Of a stretch of 64,000 nt of DNA, positions 17,513 through 27,361 are shown one piece after another (the first letter of the stretch is position 1; every line of letters begins with the position of its first letter). The DNA is from Okeania sp. SIO1I7. Lineage in GTDB: Bacteria > Cyanobacteriota > Cyanobacteriia > Cyanobacteriales > Microcoleaceae. Under the pieces are notes generated by a model that did no database searches, was not told where the DNA came from, and saw only the letters and a program-made list of their open reading frames with translations. The position numbers and the translations under genes were made by a program. The stretch covers positions 1 to 64,000 of the forward strand of contig JAAHGF010000026.1 in NCBI GenBank assembly GCA_010672585.1, in the 5' to 3' direction.

Positions 17513-18430
17513 TCACTTAAAAACCACTTCAATATAAGAATTAGGATTTTCGGCAACCCAACCAAAAGGAGAATTATATCTAATTTCAAAATGAAGATGA
17601 GCTTCTTCAAAATCAGGTTTTCCTGTCTGACCAACTGTGCCTAAAAGTTCTGCCTGTGCAATTTTTTGACCAGTTTTAACATTGATAGAATCTAAATGAG
17701 CATAACGAGTTTGCTTGCCAGCAGCGTGATTAATTACTACTAAATTGCCATAATTACCTTGTTTACCAGCAAATGCTACTATCCCTTCTCCTACAGAAAA
17801 AACTGATGTACCACTATTAGCAATTAAGTCTAAACCACTATGAAAAACTACTTGATTTTTAATTGGATGTAGTAACCAACCATAACCTAAAATCACCCTA
17901 GTTTCAAAAGGTAAAGGATAACCTTTTAATGAAGAAATTTGTGGGGGTGCTTTTTGCCCTGGAGACCAATTTACTCCTGGTAAAAAAACCACTTCTGGTG
18001 TCTGTTGTTCTGGTGTTTGTGGGCAACCATTAACTTCATATAATGCGTCAGCACGGATATTGTAATTTTCTGCAACATTTTTCCAAGTTGTGCCAGTAGG
18101 TACTTTCACGGCGATCCCATTATAGGGAGGAATAATTATCTCAGTACCTACGGTTGGCGGACTTTTCTGTAGCACTCGATTAAATGCTAACAGGGTTGGA
18201 GGAATTAGGTTGTATTTTTGAGCAATAGTTTCAATGGTTTCTCCAGTAGTAATGGTATGACGTTGGAGACGAGATAAAGCTGGTGGAGGACAAACTTCTT
18301 TTGCTTCTTCTGAAATGGAAGGAGTAGGAATTTTCATAGGTCGAGATTGAGCATTTGCCTGCATTAATAAAAGTGGATTTATTAATGACAATAATGTAGT
18401 TAAAAGGTAAAGGTAGGATTGAGAAGTCAT
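17513..18430 (-). CDS. LysM and M23 (LytM) family peptidase-like protein
   Basis: Protein of 305 aa with a signal peptide (YLYLLTTLLSLINPLLLMQA, cleavage about 28). First LysM domain about 57-100 (HTITTGETIETIAQKYNLIP), second about 108-150. M23/LytM domain about 195-295: HSGLDLIANSGTSV with the first metal histidine and aspartate, then YAHLDSINVKTGQKI, and HLHFEIRYN with the HxH pair. The metal site looks complete (H, D, HxH). It would bind peptidoglycan through LysM and cut or regulate cutting of cross-bridges in the periplasm. Starts at the ATG whose codon abuts a CATTTCAGTTATCAG repeat. Standalone. Confidence 0.88.
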   Translation of the reverse strand: MTSQSYLYLLTTLLSLINPLLLMQANAQSRPMKIPTPSISEEAKEVCPPPALSRLQRHTITTGETIETIAQKYNLIPPTLLAFNRVLQKSPPTVGTEIIIPPYNGIAVKVPTGTTWKNVAENYNIRADALYEVNGCPQTPEQQTPEVVFLPGVNWSPGQKAPPQISSLKGYPLPFETRVILGYGWLLHPIKNQVVFHSGLDLIANSGTSVFSVGEGIVAFAGKQGNYGNLVVINHAAGKQTRYAHLDSINVKTGQKIAQAELLGTVGQTGKPDFEEAHLHFEIRYNSPFGWVAENPNSYIEVVFK

Positions 18431-18846
18431 TTCAGTTATCAGTTATCAGTTATCAGTACTTCCTGTAATAGGGAGGCTACGAAAATAGGAATTCTCTTTC
18501 TTTTATGCCTTAAAAAGGGGAAGCTATTGACCTTATTTTTCGGTTATAAGCAATATTAAGTAGAAAAAAAATAGTTACCAGCTTGATAATAGCCTTTTAT
18601 TAGAAACTTTTTCTGCTCGACAATTTTTGTCTCAGGGATAAACGCGGAATGACATTTTTGATAATTAGCACGCCAGTAGCTTATTAATTATTCTGATGTT
18701 TACCGAATAATTAAGGTTAAAAGCCTCTCTTTCAAGGAGAAATAGCTCCAATCGAACAAGAAAAGAAAATTTTTTCATGATTAGTCAATCCTCTTCTTTT
18801 CAAGGAAAGGCAATTATTAATTATTAATTATTAATTATTAATTGTT
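18431..18846. repeat. Repeat-filled spacer with family B elements (B7 partial, B8)
   Basis: TTATCAG tandem units at 18433-18455, a degraded family B end at about 18480-18545 (CCTTATTTTTCGGTTAT), and a reversed family B element at 18703-18800 (TTACCGAATAATTAAGG ... TTTTCAAGGAAAGGCAATT) followed by TTAATTA tandem units. No gene. Confidence 0.65.
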
Positions 18847-18860
18847 GAATTCTCCCCCAC

Positions 18861-19655
18861 TCAAGAATGCGCAATAACTCCTACTATTGCGTGGTAAATT
18901 GCTTGTGTATTAGGGTCGTCTGCAAACAAACAATAGTTGTCAACGTCAGAATAGCTTGCTTTACCAGTTGCAACATATTTTTCTGTAAGCTGCATTGCAG
19001 ACATTTTCATCATTTTGGCTATTGCCGATCGCCCTGGAGAAATAGGAACATCATTTTCTACGGATAACTTTTGCCAATCATACTTTTGCAATATCTCTGG
19101 TAACTTTGCTCCTAAAGCATAATCTGTTCCTCTATCTGCAAACATCTTTTCAATAGCAAGATTGACTTGCTTGACTGACTGACACATTTGACTATCTCCC
19201 GCAATAGCTTTAGCTGCAGAAAAATCTGGCTCTTCAATTACTAACCATCCACCAGGTTTGAGCAAATCTACCATTTTTGATAAGGCAAGTTGAAAGTCTG
19301 GAATATGGATGAGAAGACAACGTGCATGAATTAAGTCAAAAGATTGACTTTCCAGTGCAAGATGGCAAAAGTCTGCTTCTAAAACTTCAATGTTAGGCGA
19401 TTTAACTTTTGCTAAAAAACGAGTATCTAGGTCAACAGCAACAACCTTTCCACTTTTTCCAACAACTGTTGCGAGCCATTTAGCGATCGCTCCTGCTCCT
19501 GCTCCTATTTCCAGACATTGCCATTTTTCTGTGATTCCAGTTGTTAAAATTCGTTCACGAGTTTTTGGGTCAAAAATTTGTTCGATCGCCTGTAGTCTTT
19601 CTAATTCTTTGAGATTTTGAGTATTGCTAAAAATATAGTCTGTAGACCCTGACAT
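18861..19655 (-). CDS. SAM-dependent methyltransferase, class I
   Basis: Protein of 264 aa. The class I fold is clear: motif I CLEIGAGAGAIAKWLA (about 48), acidic loop VAVDLDTRFLAK (about 75), motif II-like EADFCHLALESQSFDLIHAR (about 95-115), and GGWLVIEEPDFS (about 135). It resembles the ubiquinone/menaquinone biosynthesis and small-molecule methyltransferases. The substrate is not readable; the C-terminal half is helical with no extra domain. Cytosolic. Single gene between repeat blocks, no operon. Confidence 0.82.
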   Translation of the reverse strand: MSGSTDYIFSNTQNLKELERLQAIEQIFDPKTRERILTTGITEKWQCLEIGAGAGAIAKWLATVVGKSGKVVAVDLDTRFLAKVKSPNIEVLEADFCHLALESQSFDLIHARCLLIHIPDFQLALSKMVDLLKPGGWLVIEEPDFSAAKAIAGDSQMCQSVKQVNLAIEKMFADRGTDYALGAKLPEILQKYDWQKLSVENDVPISPGRSAIAKMMKMSAMQLTEKYVATGKASYSDVDNYCLFADDPNTQAIYHAIVGVIAHS

Positions 19656-19807
19656 CTATAAAAATACCCCCTTCTATCGCTGGCTAATTACTTATATTTC
19701 CAATAACATAAGAGGATATGCAGTTAAAATGTTCAAAAGCTTGGAATTATTTAAAATTTGTACTTATAATTACAGCAATTTTGAGGAAGCGTGAGGTACA
19801 GTTTTCA

Positions 19808-19905
19808 TTAATGAATAATGAATAATGGATAATTACCTCTGGTTAAAACCGTTCTTGGTTGAATATAAGGAAATCTGATTTCTTCTTTTGGTCGATTGGA
19901 TATAA
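19808..19905 (+). mobile_element. Partial MITE-like element family B (copy B9)
   Basis: AATAATGGATAATTACCTC, then CCGTTCTTGGTTGAATATAA and TTGGTCGATTGGATATAAG, which is the left half of the long family B form. The right end is missing. A TTCCCTG tandem repeat (19918-19945) follows directly. Confidence 0.55.
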
Positions 19906-19991
19906 GAATAGCCTGATATTTCCTGTTCCCTGTTCCCTGTTCCCTAGAGCAATAAAACTTTGTACCTCCGAGACTCGAAAACTGCTGTAAA

Positions 19992-20834
19992 ATGATTGAT
20001 ACAATTTTGGTTGTCCAAGGGCCAGAACTAAAATCTGTGAAGCGCGGTCTTACCCCTGAGTTATCTCAGCCTAAATTATTATCTTTGCCTATAGGTGCTG
20101 CATCTGTTACTCACTATTTGAATAACTGGCAAAAAAGACAAGATTTTTCCTCCCATCAACCCTCTACAATATTGGTTATGGGATTGTGTGGTAGTTTATC
20201 TGGTCAATATCAACCTGGAGATGTGGTTATTTATAATGAGTGTGTTGAATATATTGAAGAGGGAAGAAGGAAGAAGGAAGAAGGAAGAGGGAAGAGGGAA
20301 GAGGGAAGAGGGAAGGAACAAGGAACAAGGAACAAGTGGATGGCGACTCAAACTCCAACCAATTGTAAACACCATACAGACTACAGTGTATTAAACCCAA
20401 AATCAAAAGATTATTCTCAGTTACTGCGACAAAAGTGCGATAGTGTTTTAACAGCTAAGTTGCAAACACATTTCAAACAAAAAGCTTCTTTAGTAACGGG
20501 TTTAACTAGCGATCGCTTCATCTACAAGGCGCAGGAAAAACAACTATTGGGAAAAAATACTGGTGCAGAAGTAGTAGATATGGAAGGTTTTGCAATTCTC
20601 AGTTTCTTTGCGAACCTCTCTGTCTCCGTGGCGATGGTGAGAGTGGTCAGCGATGACTGTTACCATGACCTTCCCAATATCTCTTCTGCTGTGACATCAT
20701 CTGGAAGTTTGCAACCTTTAGCATTAGCGATCGCTATGTTTCGTCAACCACTACCTGCTTTCCAACTTATTCGAGGTAGTATTCAAGGATTAAAAGTATT
20801 GCAGGAGGTGACAAGTTGTCTTTTTACTGATTAA
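19992..20834 (+). CDS. Nucleoside phosphorylase / MTA-SAH nucleosidase-like protein with repeat insert
   Basis: Protein of 280 aa in the PNP/UDP phosphorylase superfamily: TILVMGLCGSLSGQYQPGDV (about 57-75) is the glycine-rich nucleoside loop, VTGLTSDRFIYKAQEKQLL follows, and VVDMEGFAILSFFANLSVSV (about 195) holds the catalytic acid, with RVVSDDCYHDLP near the end. It would cleave or phosphorolyse purine nucleosides or a related substrate. Between about residues 92 and 120 is a Lys/Arg/Glu/Gly-rich insert encoded by a tandem repeat of AGAGGGA/AGAAGGA units, plainly foreign to the fold and in frame. The 3-prime end overlaps the convergent regulator gene by 11 bases. Confidence 0.75.
   Translation: MIDTILVVQGPELKSVKRGLTPELSQPKLLSLPIGAASVTHYLNNWQKRQDFSSHQPSTILVMGLCGSLSGQYQPGDVVIYNECVEYIEEGRRKKEEGRGKREEGRGKEQGTRNKWMATQTPTNCKHHTDYSVLNPKSKDYSQLLRQKCDSVLTAKLQTHFKQKASLVTGLTSDRFIYKAQEKQLLGKNTGAEVVDMEGFAILSFFANLSVSVAMVRVVSDDCYHDLPNISSAVTSSGSLQPLALAIAMFRQPLPAFQLIRGSIQGLKVLQEVTSCLFTD
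20262..20336 (+). repeat. In-frame heptanucleotide repeat inside the nucleosidase-like gene
   Basis: GGAAGAAGGAAGAAGGAAGA followed by GAGGGAA units, then GGAACAA units. Because units of seven give a new frame each copy, only certain copy numbers keep the downstream enzyme in frame. Here the frame is kept and the insert reads EEGRRKKEEGRGKREEGRGK. Confidence 0.85.
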
Positions 20835-21384
20835 AAAGAATTAAGCAATTATTCTGAGACCATCCTATTTTCTGTTCTTTTTCAAACTGATTTAGTAGTC
20901 GTGTTACAGTAACGCGACTGGTACCAATAATGTCAGCTAATTCTTGATGAGTGAACCTCATATCCAATATTTGCCCATCCGGCAGTTGATTAGCAAATCT
21001 ATCAGCTAACCATTTTAATAATCTCAACAGTCGCAATTTGATTTTTCTAGAATGAATAATTCTGAGTAACTCTTGAGTTTTTTGAATGTGAGAAAGCATT
21101 ACTTCTTGGGTATAGAAATAACCCCTTGGTAAGATACTTGCTTCTACAATAGTTAAACATTCAACTTGATAAGGATAAGATGGAAATAGAGGTTGACCAA
21201 CGATGTCTCCTTGACCCCAAAATCCTAAAGTAATCGTATTTTCTTCTTCATTTTTGGTAATAGTACGAACTACTCCAGAATCTATTCGCCATAATAATAC
21301 GTCTGTTAATGGTATTAATTGGCGACGTTTAAATTGATGCTGCTTCAGTTTTTGGGCTTTAGTAATTACTGAATTTAAGCTCAC
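20824..21384 (-). CDS. Crp/Fnr family transcriptional regulator
   Basis: Protein of 186 aa, starting at GTG behind AGGAG. The N-terminal half is a shortened cyclic-nucleotide-type beta barrel (VLLWRIDSGVVRTITKNEEE ... LGFWGQGDIVGQPLFP) and the C-terminal part is a Crp-type winged helix (FTHQELADIIGTSRVTVTRL at about 145). The HTH is intact. The effector-pocket PEGxRSA-type motif of CAP is not visible, so cAMP binding is doubtful; closer to NtcA-like or other cyanobacterial Crp paralogs. Targets unknown. Convergent with the nucleosidase-like gene, overlapping by 11 bases. Confidence 0.82.
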   Translation of the reverse strand: MSLNSVITKAQKLKQHQFKRRQLIPLTDVLLWRIDSGVVRTITKNEEENTITLGFWGQGDIVGQPLFPSYPYQVECLTIVEASILPRGYFYTQEVMLSHIQKTQELLRIIHSRKIKLRLLRLLKWLADRFANQLPDGQILDMRFTHQELADIIGTSRVTVTRLLNQFEKEQKIGWSQNNCLILFNQ

Positions 21385-21657
21385 AATTATTCTCCTATTT
21401 GTTTGTGTTGAAAATTTTCGAGCATTTACTAAGCAAAATAGCTTTTAAATTTATCAAAATTAAAGAGTAATATAAAATCCGATTATATAGTAATCGCAAA
21501 ATTACTTCATCTTATAGCGCGTAGTGCTAGGGAATAGGGAACAGGGAATAGTTAGCTGTCAAAGGTTTTTTCCTGCGGAATCCTTCAGGAAAAAAGATTG
21601 AAAAATGTCTTAGCAAACATAATTTTAATTCTCCTTCTAAGATCATAAGTTGATAAC

Positions 21658-21937
<280 letters not shown>

Positions 21938-21994
21938 CTAATAGCTGATAGCTAAATGCTTACTACTATTGTGAATTAGATTTACATTGCTTTG

Positions 21995-22186
21995 ATACTC
22001 CCCGATCTAAAGGTGCGGGGATTCTTAAGCAATCCATGCATTGGATTCTTAAAGGCATTATCAAACTGCCTCTACTGACTCCTTTGAGAGAAAATTTCAA
22101 AGTTGTCGCTACTTTTTTAAGGATATTAGCTGCGCCATTAATATCTGCATTAACTAATAAACCGCATTCCTTTAAAAAGATGTGGC
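21995..22186 (-). pseudogene. tnpB: C-terminal remnant of TnpB
   Basis: Reading ECGLLVNADINGAANILKKV, then ATTLKFSLKGVSRGSLIMPL, which matches the RuvC-III end of TnpB (ADxNGAAN). An end hairpin, CTCCCCGAT ... GCGGGG, lies at 21997-22020. Upstream TnpB sequence is absent, cut off by the small gene that starts at 22495. Confidence 0.8.
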
Positions 22187-22495
22187 TTTCAAACTCTCTT
22201 CCTTTTTTCGTAAAATTGGTTTTGCTAGAGGATTATTTGGTTCATAGTCACTACAATTTAGAGCTGTTTCGGTAAGAGCATTATAAGGATGTACGGTACA
22301 TTTCAAACGATAATCTCCTGTAAAAAATGTACAGCGACTACAAGGAATTTGATGCAGTCGTTTAACATAACTGATTCCTTGCTTAAAGGTTAAATAACAA
22401 TTCCGCAAACTTATAGTAATTAATGATAGAAGACCCATCATAAAAATGATATGACCTAGATTTTGAAGTAGATATTCTGGAATCAAATTAACCAT
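22172..22495 (-). CDS. Small membrane protein with C-terminal cysteine motif
   Basis: Protein of 107 aa. One hydrophobic helix (GHIIFMMGLLSLITISL, about 13-30), then a cytosolic or lumenal part with four cysteines: PCSRCTFFTGDYRLKCTVHP and ALNCSDYEP. The CxxC...C...C set could bind a metal or an iron-sulfur cluster. I recall similar conserved cyanobacterial proteins without a known function. It is downstream of isiC on the same strand, 304 bases away. The last residues overlap the tnpB remnant, so the C-terminus may have been altered by that element. Confidence 0.65.
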   Translation of the reverse strand: MVNLIPEYLLQNLGHIIFMMGLLSLITISLRNCYLTFKQGISYVKRLHQIPCSRCTFFTGDYRLKCTVHPYNALTETALNCSDYEPNNPLAKPILRKKEESLKATSF

Positions 22496-22798
22496 AGTTT
22501 TAACTCTATTCTGAATTAATAATTTGGGAAAAATTACTAATTATATTTAGTCGTATATAGCAATTATCATACTTGCTGAGGTATACAATTCTGGGTTTTA
22601 GGCAACAGGCAACAGGCAACAGGGAAATACAAATAAATAACTTTACCTCGCTAACCTGAGAAACGCTATAACTAGGAAAAAGTTGAAGAGATTGCTAACT
22701 ATTTACGGCGTTTTTCAAAAGAAATAAAACACTTATTTTTCAGAAAAATAAGCCAATAATTAGCAATAATAATTTGCTCTCTAGTTATTTGACTAATA

Positions 22799-23548
22799 TC
22801 AAATTTTACTCGCTATTACTTCCTGATTTATCTCCGATAAAACCAGTGCATTATTCTGCCAAAATTCTATCAGTGGTTGTGCTACATCTAGAGGATAAAA
22901 ATGATGGAAAAAATAACCACCTTCAGGACATTCCCAAATCCGGTCTCCGGGTTTTAAAAATGGTTGCCATCCTCCAATTAAATTAGGATCGATAATCGGA
23001 TCGTCATTGCCACCACATACCATTAAAGGTACAGGAACTCCTCTCGGAACCATACTTTGGCGTTTTAACAATGAGTGAGGTGATGGAGATAAATCTAAAT
23101 CTTTCTCCAATATCCTGATTAAATTTTGAGTATTTCTTTTATCTTGTTCACCAAATAAACTTTGCACCATATTCATCAAAATTACTTGGCGACTACAAGG
23201 TAAAAGATGGCGATGTACATAATAATGTGCTTGCCAATCAATTGTAGGATGAACGCCGACAGATAATAAAGTTAAAGACTTCACTCTTTCTGGGTATTTA
23301 CGAGCATATATTAATCCTACTAATCCACTTGTGCTATGACCTATAAGATGAATAGGTTTATTCAAAGATTTGAGATAATCATGGAGTAAAGTAACAGCTA
23401 TGTCTAGAGTACAAGGTTCATCAGCAGTTTGAAAATAATCCCATTCAGCAATTAATACTTTCCTTGATAGGTAATGAATCAATCGTCGGTCAAAAACTTG
23501 TAGACTAGGACTGGTATTTAACCATAATACGTCTGGAATCTTAGACAT
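22799..23548 (-). CDS. isiC: Alpha/beta hydrolase, IsiC-like
   Basis: Protein of 249 aa of the alpha/beta hydrolase fold: nucleophile elbow GHSTSG (about 71), acid in CGGNDDPIIDP (about 183) and a histidine near GGYFFHHFYP (about 218). It lies downstream of isiA and isiB on the same strand, the order of isiABC iron-stress clusters, in which the third gene encodes such a hydrolase of unknown substrate. The symbol rests on that synteny plus fold, not on an alignment. 672 bases with a family B element separate it from isiB, so it may have its own promoter. Confidence 0.75.
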   Translation of the reverse strand: MSKIPDVLWLNTSPSLQVFDRRLIHYLSRKVLIAEWDYFQTADEPCTLDIAVTLLHDYLKSLNKPIHLIGHSTSGLVGLIYARKYPERVKSLTLLSVGVHPTIDWQAHYYVHRHLLPCSRQVILMNMVQSLFGEQDKRNTQNLIRILEKDLDLSPSPHSLLKRQSMVPRGVPVPLMVCGGNDDPIIDPNLIGGWQPFLKPGDRIWECPEGGYFFHHFYPLDVAQPLIEFWQNNALVLSEINQEVIASKI

Positions 23549-23634
23549 TGCTTTTCATTCTCCTAAGTTATCAAGATAATAATTAGTAAATAGTAGCTTT
23601 AAGTACAGAATAATTGTGCAGAAGCAAGAAGTTC

Positions 23635-23762
23635 AAGAATTTAGAATTAAGAATTTAGAATTTAGAATTACCTCTTCTTATAAATAAGAGGATTGGTTAA
23701 AAGAATTTTTTTTCTTTTTTATCCATGAATTGAGAGGCTTTATACCTAAATTTTTCGGTAAT
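23635..23762 (+). mobile_element. MITE-like element family B (copy B10)
   Basis: AATTTAGAATTACCTCTTC on the left, CCTAAATTTTTCGGTAA on the right. It lies in the isiB-isiC spacer (23549-24220), whose remainder is AT-rich and without a gene. Confidence 0.7.
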
Positions 23763-24220
23763 TTCAGGAGTGGATTTTGAGAGTTTCTATAGATTAAATT
23801 TGGCGTCAGTAGTTAGGAGAAAAAATCAAGATAAATAATTAAATGAAATACTGTTTTTTTGCTACATATCCCTCCCTTAAAAGCAGGAATTGAGAATATT
23901 TTTTATAGCATTATTTTGAAGATTTCATATTAATTAGTGGTGGGTATTAATTTCCTACTAGCTAATTAAATACCAGCAAATATATGATTTAACGTTGCTC
24001 TCAAACTTACTCCCGAAATCTGCGAGTTGTACAGAATTAAATTCAGAAATTATGACGAGCGTGACTTCTGAACTTTTTCTTAAGTTGAATTTGTTAAATT
24101 CTCTTTTTTCCTCTAGCTTTCTTCCTTCTGTCAAGCATTCATATATTTAGAAAGTTAGGTAGATTTTCATCACTCAATACAGTTTCGTAAATCTCCCTTT
24201 ACCCTCTAAATCAAATCAGA

Positions 24221-24733
24221 CTAAATCCCAAAATCTGTTTTGAGTTGTGCTACCCATTTTTTGACGCGTTCTTCTGTAAATTCAGCTTGATTATCTTCAT
24301 CAAGAGCTAAACCTACAAATTTACCGTTTTTGACAGCTTTAGATTCAGTATGCTCATAGCCATCTGTTGACCAATGTCCAACTGTTTTCCCACCCAAACT
24401 AGAGATTTTTTCTTCTAAAATACCCATGGCATCTTGAAAGTTGTCGCCATATCCTATTTGGTCGCCGGTACCAAAATAGGCTACTTTTTTACCATTAAAA
24501 TCAATATTTTCTAGCTCATCAAAAAAACCTTCCCAATCACTTTGTAGTTCACCAATATTCCAGGTGGGACTAGCAATTATAATGTTTTGATAGCCATCAA
24601 AATCTTCAGTCTTTACCTCATCCATATTATGGATAGTAACCACATCGTCTCCACCAAATTCTTCCTGAACCATCTCTGCTGTTGATTCAGTTTTTCCTGT
24701 TGTACTACCGACAAAAAGACCAATCTTTGACAT
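24221..24733 (-). CDS. isiB: Flavodoxin
   Basis: Protein of 170 aa, the usual long-chain flavodoxin length. FMN phosphate loop GLFVGSTTGKTESTAEM (about 5-20), aromatic FMN-stacking loops ASPTWNIGELQSDWEGFF (about 54) and FGTGDQIGYGDNFQDAMG (about 87-103). It carries electrons from photosystem I in place of ferredoxin when iron is short. AGGAG lies just before the ATG, and a Fur-like box overlaps that region. It is downstream of isiA on the same strand but about 1.6 kb away, with a broken flavodoxin-like fragment in between. Confidence 0.96.
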   Translation of the reverse strand: MSKIGLFVGSTTGKTESTAEMVQEEFGGDDVVTIHNMDEVKTEDFDGYQNIIIASPTWNIGELQSDWEGFFDELENIDFNGKKVAYFGTGDQIGYGDNFQDAMGILEEKISSLGGKTVGHWSTDGYEHTESKAVKNGKFVGLALDEDNQAEFTEERVKKWVAQLKTDFGI

Positions 24734-24744
24734 TTGTTTTCTCC

Positions 24745-24763
24745 TTGATAATCATTGATATTA
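24745..24763. promoter_or_regulatory. Possible Fur box next to isiB
   Basis: TTGATAATCATTGATATTA is a partial match to the Fur dyad and overlaps the ribosome binding site of isiB. Weaker than the box at 1387, but expected for this gene. Confidence 0.4.
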
Positions 24764-24814
24764 ATGGTAGTTAGATGTTACTAACTTTTAGCAGTTCAAG
24801 TTATTGAATTAGAA

Positions 24815-25003
24815 TTAATCAATATCTAATTCATCACAATAACCAGACCAATCACTTTGTAATTTATCCATATTATTGTTAGCAACGGTCGTTTGATTTT
24901 GCCCATTAGTTTTTCCTTCTAAATATTGAATCTTGTTTTTTTGATGACCATTTTTGTTGACTTTTCTGATTTTCCATGAAGCTAGTTTTCGTGAAGTTTG
25001 CAT
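24815..25003 (-). pseudogene. Flavodoxin fragment fused to unrelated sequence
   Basis: A 62-codon frame ends in DKLQSDWSGYCDELDID, matching the FMN loop of isiB (ELQSDWEGFFDELENID), preceded by basic sequence with no flavodoxin similarity. It lies 82 bases upstream of isiB. It looks like debris of a duplicated isiB, not a working gene, although the frame is open. Confidence 0.6.
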
Positions 25004-26323
25004 TTTTTTTATCTCTTATATTTATTTTATTTCTGAAATGAAGTTGCTTAAGTTAAGTTTAGTAATTCATACTTTTAAGTAGCTAAATATCATTCAAATT
25101 ACCATTGATTCTGATTGTTTATTTCTGATAATGATGGGATGAAATAACTTGACAAAACTATAATTATTATTGAACAGGTAACAAATAATCTAAGGTATAG
25201 TCGTTTGCCTGTGGGTTAGTGGCTAAAAATAGCACAAAAAAAATAAATATACAGACCACTTATTCAGAGGTTAGGGAGTAGGGAGTAGGGAGCAGGAAGT
25301 AGGCAGTAGGAGAATGGTTTGACCACTGTATTCTATCTATTTGAAAATCGCTATAAAGCAATATTTATTAAATTGTTGCGTATTCAAGCTGCATATTTTA
25401 CTATCGGATAAAATTGCGATCGCTTTTGATATATCAGTATTTCATCCATAATAGCTCTTGAAAAATATGCAATTTTAGATACCTGAAAGCTTACTTTACT
25501 CAAAATTTACCTCAAAAAAGATGAGAAAATATCTCAATAAATTGCGAACAATATATGTGTCAGTCAAAGTCTTAATATACAATATGTTCAATCCTTAGTA
25601 TTGTAAGTAGAGATTTCACTCAAACTAATGAGAAATATTTCTATTAATATTAACTCACAACCTAAGTGAACTTGTCAAGCCTAAAAACAAAATTTTTCCA
25701 CTTGATATCAAGAAAACTCAAAAGCACTTACTTCAGAAGGAAACAAGTAAGCTTGCAAGGAAAAAAGCAGTGTTCATCACTCAAACAGCGAATATGATGT
25801 TTGCTGATAACTACCGACTGCCGACTACTGACTACTGAAGATAGACTACTGACTATCAAACTATAGCGCTACGCAAACAGAAGTCAGGAGGAATGGGAAT
25901 TATAGAAGAGGTAGTCAGAAGAATCATCTCTTGATTTTCTTCCTCTATCTTGCCCAAAATGCGCTCATTTTTGACCATGAAGAGCTGAAAGCCAGGTACT
26001 TTTTCCAGACCTAAAAAGGCTAAAACCTTTATCTGTAAATGCTTTTAGATTTAATCAGCAAACCCTAAGAGCTGATTTATAAACTGAGTTAAAACTCCTT
26101 TCTAGCATGGGTTTACGGAAAATTATGCCCTAGGGGCTTAGATAGTGTCGAACCCTTACACTGTAAAGCATTTATCCTCTTAATATTTACTTTAGAAATC
26201 AGCTCTAATAATTAATTATTAATTATTAATTATTAATTATTAATTATTGAAAGGAGCCAGATCCTCAGACCAAAGCAAAAAGAATATCCTGATTCCTGAC
26301 TCCTGACTTCTAAGCGTTAGTCA
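25004..26323. other. Repeat-rich isiA-isiB spacer without genes
   Basis: Contains a GGGAGTA tandem repeat (25266-25305), a TATAGCGCTACGC repeat end (25863), a reversed partial family A element (about 25887-26068), a family G element (26067-26207) and TTAATTA tandem units (26205-26245). No open frame looks coding. Confidence 0.6.
26067..26207. mobile_element. MITE-like element family G (copy G1)
   Basis: AAGAGCTGATTTATAAACTG on the left and TTTAGAAATCAGCTCTAA on the right, inverted repeats of about 16 bases with one difference. Another copy at 50469-50609. It abuts the family A end, suggesting it used that end as a target. Confidence 0.7.
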
Positions 26324-27361
26324 TTAAGACTCAGTTTCTACAACACCATTCAAAGCATTTTCAACACGCTTAAAGTCAAAACCCATAGCTCGCAGAGCGT
26401 GCCAGAGATGACCTTGAAGGAAGAAGAAAGCTAAGAAGAAATGGGCATTAGCTAACCAACAACGAGCAGTATGAGCACCCAAAGGCAACTCTAAAGTATC
26501 AGCAAAATAGGGAGTAATCCCAAGCTTAATATCCAGAACTGGGCCATAAAACTCTACAGGATAAGCTAAAGTATTAACGGCACAGAAATAAGCCGCAACA
26601 AATCCTGCTAAAGCTATTCCACCTAGAGAATAAGAAAGAATTGCTTCGCCAGAGAAGATTAAAACCCGCTTTGCCCAAGGAAGTGGCTCTTTGATAATGT
26701 GCCAAATACCACCTAAAACTAGCAGAATTCCCACATAAATGTGACCTCCAACTAAGTCTTCTAAGCTATTAACACTGGCAAAATGAGTTTGATATCCATA
26801 TATTACTAATGGATCGAGAGTGGGATTAGTTACTAAACGTACAGTTTGAGTTGTCGCATCATAAAGCCCACCAAAATACATAGCTTTGGCTACTAATAAT
26901 AGAGCGCCAAATCCTAAAAAAAGTAGGTGATGACCTAAGATTATTCCTAGCTGTTTTGGGTCATCCCATTCAAAGTGAAATTTCTTCGCTCCACCTGTTG
27001 TATCCTTTAAATCTTCTGGAGCTTTAAAAGTATGAAAAAGTGCTCCTGCACCTAATACTGCTGATGAAATTAGATGTACAACACCAATGACAAAATAGGG
27101 ATAAGTATCTACAACTTCTCCACCGTTACCGATACCTAAACCTAAAGTTGCTAGGTGTGGCAGTAAAATTAAGCCCTGTTCTCCCATAGGTAAATTAGGA
27201 GAATATCGAGAAATTTCAAACAGAGTAAATGCTCCTGCCCAAAAGGTAATTAAAGCTGCTTGACCTGCGTGAGCAGCGATGAATAAACCAGATAGTTTAG
27301 CGAAGCGAGCATTACCAGCCCACCAGTCGTATTTAACCTCTGCTATATCATAAGTTTGCAT
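26324..27361 (-). CDS. isiA: Iron-stress chlorophyll-binding antenna protein (CP43-prime)
   Basis: Protein of 345 aa, the standard length of IsiA/Pcb. Six membrane helices with chlorophyll-ligand histidines, for example [19 protein letters not shown] (about 27), [13 protein letters not shown] (about 65), [20 protein letters not shown] (about 92), [16 protein letters not shown] (about 140), and [20 protein letters not shown] near the C-terminus. The N-terminal [20 protein letters not shown] is the family signature. It lacks the large lumenal loop of PsbC. It forms antenna rings around photosystem I under iron limitation. First gene of the isi group; followed by isiB after a long repeat-filled gap. 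Confidence 0.95.
   Translation of the reverse strand: MQTYDIAEVKYDWWAGNARFAKLSGLFIAAHAGQAALITFWAGAFTLFEISRYSPNLPMGEQGLILLPHLATLGLGIGNGGEVVDTYPYFVIGVVHLISSAVLGAGALFHTFKAPEDLKDTTGGAKKFHFEWDDPKQLGIILGHHLLFLGFGALLLVAKAMYFGGLYDATTQTVRLVTNPTLDPLVIYGYQTHFASVNSLEDLVGGHIYVGILLVLGGIWHIIKEPLPWAKRVLIFSGEAILSYSLGGIALAGFVAAYFCAVNTLAYPVEFYGPVLDIKLGITPYFADTLELPLGAHTARCWLANAHFFLAFFFLQGHLWHALRAMGFDFKRVENALNGVVETES

Noticed and set aside
22036-22275. Open frame on the plus strand
   Set aside because: It is the complement of a TnpB remnant and of the small membrane protein gene.
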